From contig JAZRTI010000020.1 of NCBI GenBank assembly GCA_045651955.1, positions 1 through 64,000 of the forward strand: DNA of 64,000 nt, written 5' to 3'. A program made the translations under genes and the position numbers. Position 1 is the first letter of the stretch. Every line of letters starts with the position of its first letter. The notes beneath the pieces were generated by a model. The model saw only the letters and a program-made list of their open reading frames with translations, did no database searches and had not been told where the DNA came from. This stretch comes from SIG402 sp045651955 (GTDB lineage: Bacteria; Bacillota; Clostridia; Christensenellales; Borkfalkiaceae). Positions 24,695-34,021 of the stretch are shown here, piece after piece.

Positions 24695-25304
24695 TTATCT
24701 TTTTTATGATTTTGTAAAAATAACCGCAGCCATTCCGGGGTTGTTGTGGTTCCGTACAAAAAAGATTTACGTATCAGAAAAAGCAAAACAAAAAATTCGG
24801 GGCGGTGCGTTATTAATATCAAACCATTCGGGGGATTTTGACCCCATACTTTTGATGTTTAGTATTTGGTACCGCAGGCACCATTTTATTGCTACATCCG
24901 ATTTGTTTAATACAAAGGTAAAACGCTTTTTCTTTGAGCATTTTCATTGTATTGAAATTGATAAGCAAAACGTCAGCATGAATACCTTTCGTGAAATTGT
25001 AGACCACCTGCAAAAGGATAAAATCGTTTCCATGTTCCCCGAAGGGCACGTAACCAGAAATGAGGAAGTGCAAAAATTCAAATCGGGCGTTGTTTTAATG
25101 GCGGTAACTGCAAAAAAGCCCATTATTCCCATATACCTAAAAAAACGGAAGAATATTTGGCAAAGGCAGCGTGTGGTTATTGGCGAACCAATCAATCCTT
25201 CGGAAATTTTCAGCAAAATGCCCACCCTTTCCGAAATGGAAAAAATCGCTGAAATTTTAAGAGAAAAAGAAAAAGAATTAAAAGAAATTGCGGATGCGCT
25301 ATAA
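24669..25304 (+). CDS. PlsC-like acyltransferase B
   Basis: A 211-residue second member of the family, with NHSGDFD (His53, Asp58) and FPEGH (123-127); the final Arg of the usual FPEGxR/FPEGT block is replaced by His. It is divergent from acyltransferase A, so the pair probably acts at different positions or on different acceptors. The acceptor is not predictable. The 26-base overlap with the upstream gene implies coupled translation. A further AMP ligase follows after a good AAGGAG site. Confidence 0.88.
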   Translation: MKEKRKINNYLFYDFVKITAAIPGLLWFRTKKIYVSEKAKQKIRGGALLISNHSGDFDPILLMFSIWYRRHHFIATSDLFNTKVKRFFFEHFHCIEIDKQNVSMNTFREIVDHLQKDKIVSMFPEGHVTRNEEVQKFKSGVVLMAVTAKKPIIPIYLKKRKNIWQRQRVVIGEPINPSEIFSKMPTLSEMEKIAEILREKEKELKEIADAL

Positions 25305-25314
25305 GGAGAAACAT

Positions 25315-26838
25315 ATGATATTTGAAACAAGAGATTTATTCAAAAAGTACACGGATGAAGCAACTTTTGCAAAAATCAAAGAAATGGACACTTTGGTTGA
25401 AATGCTGGAAGAATGCAATCACAGCTTTGCCGATCAGTTTGCCATTACGGATGCAAGTGGGTCCTATACCTATGCACAACTGTATAATGACGTTGCGCAA
25501 TTCCGCGCCGTATTAAAGGAAAACAACGTTCCGGTTGGTTCTAACGTCGGTGTGTTCGGGGCTAACTCCTATGCACTTGTAAAAGCGTTTTTAGCAATCA
25601 CAACCTATGGTTGTACGGCGCTTGTTCTTCCCATGCAGTTGGACGATAAAACTATTTTCGGATGCTCTATGAAGTTCCGTTTAAGCGCCTTGGTATATCA
25701 TAATGCGTTTGAAGAAAAAGTTGTTTTGGCAAAAAATATGAATAAAAATTTGATATTCATTGATTGGTCTGCAACTTCTTCGCAACAAGAACCGGCTGCT
25801 AAGGTAACTGCGGAAACCCCTTGTGCAATTATGTTTACGGGCGGTACGACCGGTAAAAGCAAAGGGGCGCTGCTCAATCACCGCGCAATGATGCAAGGAA
25901 CCGTAAACGGTTGCTACGGATATAAGGACGTATTCAACCAAAAATATATGCTTGCATTACCCCTTTCGCATATCTTTGGGCTTGTTCGCAATATGCTAAC
26001 CCCCCTTTATACGGGTAGCCACGTGTTCATTTGCAAAACTCCCAAGGATTTGTTTGCGGATATTGCTGCATTTAAGCCCACGGTGTTGGTGCTGGTACCG
26101 GCACTGCTTGAAATGGCATTGAATCTTTCCAAGAAATTTAACAGAAATATGCTTGGTCAGGATATGAAATATATTATTTGCGGTGCAGCAGCGGTAGCAC
26201 CGTATCTGATTCAGGAATATGAAAAAATCGGAATTACGGTATTCCCCGGTTATGGGCTTACCGAATCTGCTAACTTGGTTTCGGGAAATCCCGAACAAAA
26301 GGCTAAGCCCGAATCGGTTGGTATTCCTTATCCGCACCAGGAATTCAAAATTGTGAATGACGAATTGTGGCTGAAAGGCTTAAACATGATGAATGGATAC
26401 GTGGGCGAGGAGGAAGAAAATCAAAACGCCTATGAAGATGGCTGGTTCAAAACGGGGGACTTGGTTCGCTTAGATGATGAAGGGTTCTTATATATCGTAG
26501 GCAGATGCAAGGATGTTATCATTTTAGATAACGGCGAAAACGTATCTCCTGCGGAAGTAGAAAACTATTTCAACGCGATTGCCGTGGTGCAGGATTCCCA
26601 AGTGTTTGAGGACGTTTTAGAAAACGGCACGCATATTCTAGCGGTGGAAGTTGTGCCCAGGGCTACGGAATTGGCAAAATTAGGCGTTACAAACGCTGCG
26701 GAATACGTGCTGGAACAATTAAAGGCAGTGAATGCAAACTTGCCCTCACACATGAAAGTAAGTAAGTTTGTTGTAAGGGACAGCGATTTTGAAAGAACGC
26801 CCAGTATGAAAATAGTGAGATATAAAAAATGCAATTAA
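25315..26838 (+). CDS. AMP-dependent acyl ligase (stand-alone)
   Basis: A 507-residue ANL enzyme with a complete motif set. IMFTGGTTGKSKG (about 172-184) is the nucleotide loop, followed by LPLSHIFGLVR, GYGLTESANL, DGWFKTGDLVRLD, VGRCKDVIILDNGENVSP and a C-terminal PSMKIVRYK with the catalytic Lys. Without a carrier domain of its own, it most likely loads the free ACP encoded directly downstream (10-base overlap). Acyl-CoA ligase activity is an alternative. ATG 25,315 is set by AAGGAG (25,303-25,308). Confidence 0.9.
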   Translation: MIFETRDLFKKYTDEATFAKIKEMDTLVEMLEECNHSFADQFAITDASGSYTYAQLYNDVAQFRAVLKENNVPVGSNVGVFGANSYALVKAFLAITTYGCTALVLPMQLDDKTIFGCSMKFRLSALVYHNAFEEKVVLAKNMNKNLIFIDWSATSSQQEPAAKVTAETPCAIMFTGGTTGKSKGALLNHRAMMQGTVNGCYGYKDVFNQKYMLALPLSHIFGLVRNMLTPLYTGSHVFICKTPKDLFADIAAFKPTVLVLVPALLEMALNLSKKFNRNMLGQDMKYIICGAAAVAPYLIQEYEKIGITVFPGYGLTESANLVSGNPEQKAKPESVGIPYPHQEFKIVNDELWLKGLNMMNGYVGEEEENQNAYEDGWFKTGDLVRLDDEGFLYIVGRCKDVIILDNGENVSPAEVENYFNAIAVVQDSQVFEDVLENGTHILAVEVVPRATELAKLGVTNAAEYVLEQLKAVNANLPSHMKVSKFVVRDSDFERTPSMKIVRYKKCN

Positions 26839-27086
26839 GCAGAACTGAAATTTTAGAAAAATTACAAGACATCATGATTTCTATCAACGATAGTGATAGA
26901 GAAAAGTTGGAAAACACTACCGAAGAATCCAGACTTGTAGAAGACGTAGGCTTAAATTCGGTAGGAATGTTATACCTTGTTATCGTGATTGAAGAAAGTT
27001 TCCAAATTAAATTTGAAAACGTGGGAACGGCAACGTTTGATACGATTGGCAAAGTGATTGATTATATTGAGGCAAAGATGCAATGA
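26829..27086 (+). CDS. Free acyl carrier protein
   Basis: An 85-residue acidic helical protein with EDVGLNSVGMLYLVIVIEE. Ser44 in LNS is the phosphopantetheine attachment site (family pattern D-S-L in housekeeping AcpP). The divergence from AcpP suggests a dedicated carrier of this operon. It lies between a ligase and a phosphopantetheinyl transferase, and its stop overlaps the start of the latter (ATGA). Confidence 0.92.
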   Translation: MQLSRTEILEKLQDIMISINDSDREKLENTTEESRLVEDVGLNSVGMLYLVIVIEESFQIKFENVGTATFDTIGKVIDYIEAKMQ

Positions 27087-28123
27087 TTTGGTGGCAATCG
27101 GAATGCAAATTTGGTGATATGATTCGCATTTCTTTCGGCAATTTCTATCATTATGGGATATTTGTTTCCGAAGAAGAGGTAATTCAGTTTGGTTTACCAC
27201 CTTTTGAGGGGCTTTTGAACAGAAAGTTTGAAGATATTTCGGTTTGTGTTTCGGATATAGACACTTTTTCGGGTGGGAGAGTTGTAGAGGTTGCTTCTAC
27301 GGAAAAGTCAGATAAGCAAAAACGCCTTTCCCCCAAAAAAACCGTTCGGCGTGCGCGCGAAAGTATAGGAAAAAAGGGCTACGACATCTTGCATAATAAT
27401 TGCGAGCATTTTGCAAGATATTGCTATTTGGGCGAAAAAAGAAGTGAAACAACCGAAAGTGTTGTATCTGAATGGAAAACCAAACCGGTGTGCGACGTGT
27501 ATTTTTCCGTTATCCCAAATGAAATTGCATACGAAAGTTTACTGCCAAAGGAAAGAGATGCGGAAATTGCCGCTGTTTCCAACGAAAAGGTGAAAAGATC
27601 CAAGTATTGGGTCTGGAAAACGCTGGAATACGCACTGTATCGCAGTTTTGGTTATAAATTGCAGGATTTGCGCATCCAAAAAAACAAAACGGGCAAATGG
27701 ACCAGTGATAAGTGCTTTTTCAGCCTTTCGCATACCCAAAACACCGTTGCCGTTATTGTTTCCAACCAAGAAACGGGGATAGATATTGAAGATTGTTTAT
27801 CCTTCGGTCAAAGGATGGAAAATCCAAATACGTTTCATTCTTTTGCTAAAAAAGTGCTTTCAAAAAAGGAGCCCTTTCCCCAAAACGAAAGGGAGTTACT
27901 TACTGTTTGGACGAAAAAAGAATGTTTATTCAAGGCTGGTAACAAAAAAGCGTTTATTCCCCATAAGATTTGCACAACAGATGGCAACGTTTCCACTTTG
28001 TACGTAAAATTCCAAGAAAAGGATTATGCGGTCAGCGTGATAGGAAAGGATCCTTTGCTGTTCAAATTCTATTATTATGACGGGCAAAGCGCCACGAAAT
28101 ATAAGGATATGCAATGGAATTAA
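27083..28123 (+). CDS. LRAT-domain / phosphopantetheinyl transferase fusion protein
   Basis: A 346-residue protein. Residues ~8-120 carry an LRAT/NlpC-like thiol acyltransferase signature: FYHYGIFV with His23 and NNCEHFARYC with the putative nucleophile Cys107. The second His of HRASLS-type enzymes is Gln35 here (VIQFG). Residues ~172-346 are a Sfp-type PPTase: KYWVWKTLEYALY, RIQKNKTGKW, FFSLSHT (Ser216-His217), TGIDIED (Asp234, Glu236) and WTKKECLFK (Trp276, Glu280, Lys284). The PPTase half would activate the operon's carrier domains. The LRAT half may move acyl chains between thioester and lipid or amine. I know of no described fusion of this kind. Confidence 0.85.
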   Translation: MIWWQSECKFGDMIRISFGNFYHYGIFVSEEEVIQFGLPPFEGLLNRKFEDISVCVSDIDTFSGGRVVEVASTEKSDKQKRLSPKKTVRRARESIGKKGYDILHNNCEHFARYCYLGEKRSETTESVVSEWKTKPVCDVYFSVIPNEIAYESLLPKERDAEIAAVSNEKVKRSKYWVWKTLEYALYRSFGYKLQDLRIQKNKTGKWTSDKCFFSLSHTQNTVAVIVSNQETGIDIEDCLSFGQRMENPNTFHSFAKKVLSKKEPFPQNERELLTVWTKKECLFKAGNKKAFIPHKICTTDGNVSTLYVKFQEKDYAVSVIGKDPLLFKFYYYDGQSATKYKDMQWN

Positions 28124-29076
28124 AAGTCTTTATCTATATATTTGTTGGTATCGGTATCTTTTTTGCCTTGCCTTCTACCGTTTATACTGCAATGTTTTTT
28201 GGCATTTTTTATCGGCGAAAGAGTATTTTGCTTGAAAAAGATGATTTAACCAAAACGCAGTATTTTCCTGTTGCAGAACGCTTAAAAACGGATATTTTGT
28301 ATGCAAAATCCCTTCCTTTTGAAAGGGTAACGTTGCAAGCGGCAGACGGGGTAACCCTGCTGGGAAGATATTATAATTGCAACACAAACAAGGCAATTAT
28401 CTTTGTGCACGGCTATCAGTCTAATGCGTTTAATAACTTTGCCGCGGCAATGGTTGATTTTCTAAATTGCGGATACAGCGTTCTTTTGGTTGACCAAAGG
28501 GCGCATGGGGAAAGCGGCGGTAAGTTTACCACCCTTGGCGATAGAGAGAAAGGGGATTTATTACTTTGGATTGATTATCTTTCCGCAAAGGCAGAATTAA
28601 ATAATATCGTTGTCTATGGGATTTCCATGGGGGCTACAACGGTAGGTTTGACTGCGGAAAATATAAAGACGGATAAAGTAAAATGCTTAATTATGGAAGC
28701 GGGATTTACCTGTTTTTATGATGAACTGGTCAGCAGTTTGGGTGCCGTGTTTATGAAACAGGCGGCCTTAAACTATATTTATTTGATGTCTAAAAGCGTA
28801 TTGAAAGCGGATATTAAGAAAAGCGTGGAACCATCCTTGAAAAACAATAAAATTCCCGTACTGTTTTTGCATGGGGATATAGATAAGGAAGTTTCCATGG
28901 ATTTTACGGATAGAATGTATAACGCTTGCGCTGCCGATAAGCAAAAAATAACGGTTACAGGGGCAGGACATACCCTTTGTTATGTGATTGGTGGGGCAGT
29001 TTTACATCAACAAATTCATAAATTTTTAGATAAATTTATTTGCAAAAGCGAAAATAAAGAGGTGCAGAATGACTAA
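28114..29076 (+). CDS. Membrane-anchored alpha/beta hydrolase 1
   Basis: A 320-residue serine hydrolase with one N-terminal membrane segment (~5-28). VHGYQSN gives the oxyanion region and YGISMGA the nucleophile Ser171. HGDIDKEV supplies Asp257 and GAGHT His286. The family covers acylglycerol lipases and thioesterases of the YqkD/FrsA-like group. It overlaps the genes on both sides by 8-10 bases. Orientation of the catalytic domain (in or out) cannot be told with confidence. Confidence 0.88.
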   Translation: MELKVFIYIFVGIGIFFALPSTVYTAMFFGIFYRRKSILLEKDDLTKTQYFPVAERLKTDILYAKSLPFERVTLQAADGVTLLGRYYNCNTNKAIIFVHGYQSNAFNNFAAAMVDFLNCGYSVLLVDQRAHGESGGKFTTLGDREKGDLLLWIDYLSAKAELNNIVVYGISMGATTVGLTAENIKTDKVKCLIMEAGFTCFYDELVSSLGAVFMKQAALNYIYLMSKSVLKADIKKSVEPSLKNNKIPVLFLHGDIDKEVSMDFTDRMYNACAADKQKITVTGAGHTLCYVIGGAVLHQQIHKFLDKFICKSENKEVQND

Positions 29077-30022
29077 ACAATTTGTTATATTGCCCGACGT
29101 AACGTGTGATTTGAATGCGGAAATTCGCAAAAAATACGATATTGACGTTATTTATGGGCACGTGCGCTATCCGAACGGACAAGAAGAAAAGTCTATGTTG
29201 GATTGGAAGGATTGCTCCATATTAAAAGAGCCTAGGGGGGAGGATTTTTACGAGGCGTTAAGTAAAAATCCCAACGGTTTTACAACGGCACCGCCGAATA
29301 TACAGGAATTTTACAATGCTTTTGAAAAATATGTAAAGGAAGGATACGGAGTTCTTTCAATGACTATTTCTTCGGGGATGAGCGGTACTTATAATTTCGC
29401 GCTGAAAGCAAAAGAAATGGTGCTGGAAAAATATCCGGATGCAAAAATAGAGTGTTTTGATTCCTTGCGCTTTGGTCCCGGTTACGGTTTAATGGCAATT
29501 CATGCCGCGCTGTTAAGGGAGGAAGGGAAATCTCTTGCCGAGGTAAAAGCATGTTTGGAAGAAAAGAAAAACTGCTTTCATCAAATGGGTTGGTTGGACG
29601 ATTTATCCTTCGTTGCAAAAAAGGGTAGAATTTCACACGCCAAAGCGTTTATGGGAAAGTTGATAGGAATAAAGCCCTTGGGCGAATTTGATTATAACGG
29701 ATTGACCACCATTGTTGGCAAAGCAAAAGGCGAAAAAACAGCTTATCAGGCAATACTTTCGTATATGGAACAAACGATGGAAAATCCCGAAGAACAAGTG
29801 ATTATTGTTGCGCATACCGCCAGAAGAGCTCAAGCAGAATGTTTCAAACAACTGATTGTGGATAAGTTCCACCCCAAGGAAATCTATTTGAATGACGTGT
29901 ATCCTGCATGCGGCATCAATATAGGTCCTGGGCTGATGGCAGCATATTATGTAGGCAAGCCGCTTTCCGTCGGTTTAGAGGAAGAAAAGAAATTGATTTC
30001 TTCTATATTAGCAAAAAAGTAG
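29069..30022 (+). CDS. DegV family fatty acid-binding protein, FakB-like
   Basis: A 317-residue two-domain DegV protein. The N-terminal domain begins FVILPDVTCDLN and contains FTTAPP and TISSGMSGTYN, which bind the fatty acid carboxylate in FakB proteins. The C-terminal domain has KKGRISHAKAFMGKLIGIKPL and the HTARRAQ and GPGLMAAYY segments. FakB presents a fatty acid to FakA for phosphorylation to acyl phosphate. A FakA-like gene lies two genes downstream in the same operon, supporting the pairing. Confidence 0.9.
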   Translation: MTKQFVILPDVTCDLNAEIRKKYDIDVIYGHVRYPNGQEEKSMLDWKDCSILKEPRGEDFYEALSKNPNGFTTAPPNIQEFYNAFEKYVKEGYGVLSMTISSGMSGTYNFALKAKEMVLEKYPDAKIECFDSLRFGPGYGLMAIHAALLREEGKSLAEVKACLEEKKNCFHQMGWLDDLSFVAKKGRISHAKAFMGKLIGIKPLGEFDYNGLTTIVGKAKGEKTAYQAILSYMEQTMENPEEQVIIVAHTARRAQAECFKQLIVDKFHPKEIYLNDVYPACGINIGPGLMAAYYVGKPLSVGLEEEKKLISSILAKK

Positions 30023-30036
30023 AGAGGTAAAAGTCA

Positions 30037-31428
30037 ATGCAAAAGATTACGGGGAAAAAGAAATTGTTTCTTTACGGAATGGCCGGATTAGGTATCAATA
30101 TGCTTAATCTGATTATCGGGTCGTACCTTTGCGACGCATTAATGGTTGAAGGTTTCCAAGAAAACATTGAAAATTGGACGTACTTAAATAAAACCCTTGT
30201 CGTTGCGGGAATTTGGTCCGTTATGATTGCGATTGCTAAAATTTTGGACGGGGTAATTGATATTCCCTTTGCTGGATGGACGGATAAATTAAAATCCAGG
30301 TGGGGAAAAAGAAGACCTGCAATTTTACTGGGAATGATTCCTATGTTAATTGCATACGTTTTGTTCTTAACGCCCTTAAAAAATGCAGAACACAGCATTT
30401 TGAACACAATCTGGTTTGGGGGTATGCTTTGTGCATTCTACGCGTTCTACACGTTGACAATGGTTACGTATTATGCAACCTTTTCGGAAATTGTAGATAA
30501 CGAACATGACCGGGTTACCTTATCTAATTATAAAACCGTGTTTGACGTAGTGTATTTTGTGCTTGGTTATGCTTTAATTCCTGCGTTTATAGGTAGCGCA
30601 AATATTCGCATCATTGCATTGGCGTTCATCCCTTTATCTATGACGATGTTAATTCCTTTATTTATGATTAAGGAAAAGTCAACGCTGGATAAGGATGTAG
30701 AAGAATACAAGAAAAACGGCGAACTGCAAGAGGATGAAGAAAAGGAAGAACACGTCGGAATTTTGGAATCTTTTAAGTATGCGGTAAAAAACAAAAGCTT
30801 TATGATTTGGATGGTTGTTTACTTTGCTTTGGAATTTTCTACGCAAATGTTTTTAACCGGACAAAACGTTTTGTATTCGGGTTATATGGGCTTTGAAGGC
30901 TTTAATATTACAATAATTATGGCGTGTGCGTTTGCGCCTGTTCCCTTTACCTTGTTACTGTATAACAAAATCGTCAAAAAACACGGGATCAGAATGGGAT
31001 ATATTTTCTCCCTAACGGCATACTTGCTGGCTATGGTGGTTACTGCAATTTGCTCGCAAAATATTATCCCGAATGAAACCGCGCGACTGATTGTAGCGGC
31101 ATGCGGCGGTATTTTATCTGCGTTCGGAACGGGATGTTTCTTTTCTATCAATTACACCATTCCTTCCACCCTTGCAGATAACGAAAGAAGAGCAACGGGA
31201 ATTTCACACCCTGCAATGTACTTTGCAATCCAAGGGCTGTTTGGGGGCGTGGCAACCGCAATTTCAACGGGTTTGGTATGGGTAAATCTGAAAAACCTTG
31301 GTGGCGGCAGCTATATTTGGTTGATGCCTATTGTTGTTATTGTGGGTGGACTTGTTTCTATGATTTTAACGAAATTTATGAGCAAGGACGTAAGCAGTAT
31401 TGGTAAAATTGACAAACAAAAGGAATAA
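30037..31428 (+). CDS. MFS_2 / MelB-like transporter
   Basis: A 463-residue protein with about 12 membrane segments. The family motif appears after helix 2 as WTDKLKSRWGKRRPAILLG, typical of the GPH (glycoside-pentoside-hexuronide) cation symporters. The same superfamily includes eukaryotic MFSD2A, a lysophospholipid carrier. In this operon a lipid, lysolipid or acyl-conjugate substrate is more likely than a sugar, but that is inference from context. A charged insertion (~225-245) precedes the second half. Spacing to neighbours is 14 and 3 bases. Confidence 0.87.
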   Translation: MQKITGKKKLFLYGMAGLGINMLNLIIGSYLCDALMVEGFQENIENWTYLNKTLVVAGIWSVMIAIAKILDGVIDIPFAGWTDKLKSRWGKRRPAILLGMIPMLIAYVLFLTPLKNAEHSILNTIWFGGMLCAFYAFYTLTMVTYYATFSEIVDNEHDRVTLSNYKTVFDVVYFVLGYALIPAFIGSANIRIIALAFIPLSMTMLIPLFMIKEKSTLDKDVEEYKKNGELQEDEEKEEHVGILESFKYAVKNKSFMIWMVVYFALEFSTQMFLTGQNVLYSGYMGFEGFNITIIMACAFAPVPFTLLLYNKIVKKHGIRMGYIFSLTAYLLAMVVTAICSQNIIPNETARLIVAACGGILSAFGTGCFFSINYTIPSTLADNERRATGISHPAMYFAIQGLFGGVATAISTGLVWVNLKNLGGGSYIWLMPIVVIVGGLVSMILTKFMSKDVSSIGKIDKQKE

Positions 31429-31431
31429 TTC

Positions 31432-33069
31432 ATGAAGTTAAAAAGGATAAACGGTCATACTTTTGAATGTATGATAAAAAACGGCCTGGCAAATCTGAAA
31501 CAGTACGAGGAAAAAGTGAACGCAATGAACGTTTTTCCTGTTACTGACGGTGATACGGGTACGAATATGTGCTTAACGCTGGAAAACGGGATTAGGCACG
31601 CGCAATCAAATGATGATTTGGGGCAATACCTAAAAGGGTTAAGTGAAGGTATGCTGTTGGGCGCACGGGGAAACTCGGGTGTTATTCTTTCGCAAATTTT
31701 CAGGGGGTTTTTCTTGGAACTTGCAAGGGACAGTATTGCAGACGTTTCCGAATTGAAAGATGCCTTTATCCGCGGATATCAAACCGCATACCAAACGGTT
31801 GCCCGCCCGGTAGAAGGGACAATGCTTACTGTTGCGCGTTTGGGCATAGAGAATATTAAAGCCCAGGTTGGCAGGGGGATATACATTCCCAATCTGTTTT
31901 CTATGTACTTGGCGGAAATGAAAAAAACCTTAGCGCAGACCCCCGAAATGTTATCCGTTTTGAAAGATGCCGGTGTGGTTGATAGCGGCGGTATGGGGTA
32001 CGTACTTTTGGTAGAAGGGATGGAAAAGTACTTGTATGGGGAAGAAATTACGGCGCACAGCCTAGATATTTCTCCGCAAAACACTGTGTATACCAACAGC
32101 GGCACCTTTAACGCTTCTTCGCATTTTGACCTGGGCTATTGCATGGAGTTTTTGCTGCAATTATTAAATTACAGGCAAGCAATTTGCTTGGATGACTATA
32201 TCAAAGTTTTGCAAACGTTTGGGGATTCCCTTGTTTGCGTGCAAAATGATGAAATCATTAAAGTACATATTCACACAAAAGTTCCAAGTAAAATTATAGA
32301 AGAAAGCCAAAAGTATGGTGAATTTGTTTCTTTCAAGTTGGAAAACATGCAACTGCAGCATGACGAGTTGATGGAAACGGTTGCCGTAACAAAGGATATT
32401 CCCCATAAGCCGATTGCCATGATTGCAATTTCCAATGGGGAGGGAATTAAAGATTTATTTGATTCCTTTGGTTGCGACGTGATAATTGACGGCGGAAAAA
32501 CCATGAATACTTCGGCAGAAGAAATTTTGCATGCTTTGCAAAGTGTATCTGCGGATAAAATTGTGTTTTTCCCCAATCATGAAAATATTGTGAAAGCGGC
32601 TGAACAAGCGGTAAAAATATCCAATCTGAACAACGTGGTTATTATGCCAAGCAAAAACGTAATGGAATGTTATTACGCGCTGGCAATGGATATTCCTGAT
32701 TGCGAGGATGTGGATGCAAGGGTTCAAGCCATGCAAGAAGGTTGCAGCGCAGTTAGAACCTTCCAAATTACGCAATGTGTAAAAAGTTGCGTTTGCAATG
32801 GTATTGTGTGCACAAAAGGGGAGTTTGTTATCATAGAAAAAGGAACTCCCGTTGCCTGCGTAAAAGACTATCGCCACGTGATTGATATTTTTGAGTATAA
32901 GAAAGTTTTTGATGAAGCCGAAAATTGCATTATTTTCACGGGTTTAGGGCTCAACAATTTTGATTCACAACAATACGAACAGTTGTTAAAGGATAAGTTT
33001 GGCGAAATTGACGTTTCCTTTTTGGATGGAAAACAAAGAATTTATGATTTAATAATTGGGGTGATATAA
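31432..33069 (+). CDS. DAK2/DhaL-domain fatty acid kinase, FakA-like
   Basis: A 545-residue protein of YloV/FakA layout. The N-terminal ATP-binding DhaL domain has NAMNVFPVTDGDTGTNM, GARGNSGVILSQIFRG and DAGVVDSGGMGYVLLVEG. A middle domain and a DegV-like C-terminal domain follow. FakA phosphorylates FakB-bound fatty acids. Full length and intact motifs suggest activity. Having FakA inside a lipid operon rather than in its usual ribosomal/ recG neighbourhood suggests this is a dedicated copy. Confidence 0.9.
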   Translation: MKLKRINGHTFECMIKNGLANLKQYEEKVNAMNVFPVTDGDTGTNMCLTLENGIRHAQSNDDLGQYLKGLSEGMLLGARGNSGVILSQIFRGFFLELARDSIADVSELKDAFIRGYQTAYQTVARPVEGTMLTVARLGIENIKAQVGRGIYIPNLFSMYLAEMKKTLAQTPEMLSVLKDAGVVDSGGMGYVLLVEGMEKYLYGEEITAHSLDISPQNTVYTNSGTFNASSHFDLGYCMEFLLQLLNYRQAICLDDYIKVLQTFGDSLVCVQNDEIIKVHIHTKVPSKIIEESQKYGEFVSFKLENMQLQHDELMETVAVTKDIPHKPIAMIAISNGEGIKDLFDSFGCDVIIDGGKTMNTSAEEILHALQSVSADKIVFFPNHENIVKAAEQAVKISNLNNVVIMPSKNVMECYYALAMDIPDCEDVDARVQAMQEGCSAVRTFQITQCVKSCVCNGIVCTKGEFVIIEKGTPVACVKDYRHVIDIFEYKKVFDEAENCIIFTGLGLNNFDSQQYEQLLKDKFGEIDVSFLDGKQRIYDLIIGVI

Positions 33070-33070
33070 A

Positions 33071-34021
33071 ATGGAAATTTGGCAAATAATATTATTAGCT
33101 GTTGCCGCATCCGGGATTTTATTCTGGATTTCTTCCTATTTTATCATTGCGTTTATTGTTTACAGAATCACCTTGGTAAGAACCTCTCCCGAAAAGTGGT
33201 CAAGACAATGCAGTATTACGGATGACGAAGAGCAGGTTGCAATGTATAAGCAGTCTGAAATTTGGTTATCTGCGTTTATTGATAAAAAAACGGACGTAGA
33301 TATTGTAAGCGATGGATTCCATCTGTTTGGGGAATATCTGGATTTCGGATGCGATAAAGCGGTAATTATCATTGCGGGCAGAACGGAAGGTTGCAAATAT
33401 TCGTATTATTTTGCCGAACCGTACCGCAAGGCAGGATATAACGTTTTGGTAATTGATAACCGTGCACACGGGTTGTCCGAGGGAAAATATAATTCTTTGG
33501 GGCTTAAAGAATATTCGGATATTGTTGCCTGGGGAAAATTTTTACACGAAGAAAAACACAATCAAAAAATTGTTCTTCACGGCATTTGCATTGGCTCTGC
33601 CACGGCTTTATATGCACTGATTTCAGACCGTTGCCCCGATTATATGGTGGGTATGGTTGCAGACGGCATGTACGTTGATTTTAAGGAAACAACCAAAAAC
33701 CATATGATAGAGCAAAACCGTCCGGTTTACCCTTGCTTAAACCTTCTTATGTGGTATTTTAAGTTGTTTACAAAAGAAGATGCGGTGAAAAACGGTCCGA
33801 TTCAAGTGATTGGTAAATTAAAAAAACCCATACTTTTTATTTACAGTAAAAAAGATATTTACTCACTGCCCGAAAAGGGGCAACTTTTATACGATACCTG
33901 CCAAAGTAAAAAGAAATTGGTTTGGTTTGAAAAGGGTGCTCATTCTAAGGTGAGAATTAACAATCAGGAAAAATACGATAACACAGTAATAGAATATCTA
34001 AATGAAACCTTTAATACATAG
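33071..34021 (+). CDS. Membrane-anchored alpha/beta hydrolase 2 with Cys nucleophile
   Basis: A 316-residue relative of hydrolase 1 with an N-terminal membrane segment (~5-32). The nucleophile elbow reads HGICIGSA: Cys173 replaces Ser, while Asp262 (SKKDIYS) and His291 (KGAHSK) remain. The oxyanion HG motif is also changed (IIAGRTEG). Cys-Asp-His triads occur in dienelactone hydrolases and some acyltransferases, so the protein may act as an acyl carrier or transferase rather than an esterase. Activity is unproven. Confidence 0.85.
   Translation: MEIWQIILLAVAASGILFWISSYFIIAFIVYRITLVRTSPEKWSRQCSITDDEEQVAMYKQSEIWLSAFIDKKTDVDIVSDGFHLFGEYLDFGCDKAVIIIAGRTEGCKYSYYFAEPYRKAGYNVLVIDNRAHGLSEGKYNSLGLKEYSDIVAWGKFLHEEKHNQKIVLHGICIGSATALYALISDRCPDYMVGMVADGMYVDFKETTKNHMIEQNRPVYPCLNLLMWYFKLFTKEDAVKNGPIQVIGKLKKPILFIYSKKDIYSLPEKGQLLYDTCQSKKKLVWFEKGAHSKVRINNQEKYDNTVIEYLNETFNT

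Noticed and set aside
30037..31428. Sugar symporter assignment for the MelB-like carrier
   Set aside because: The family motif alone would allow it, but every neighbour concerns acyl chains; substrate left open rather than called sugar.
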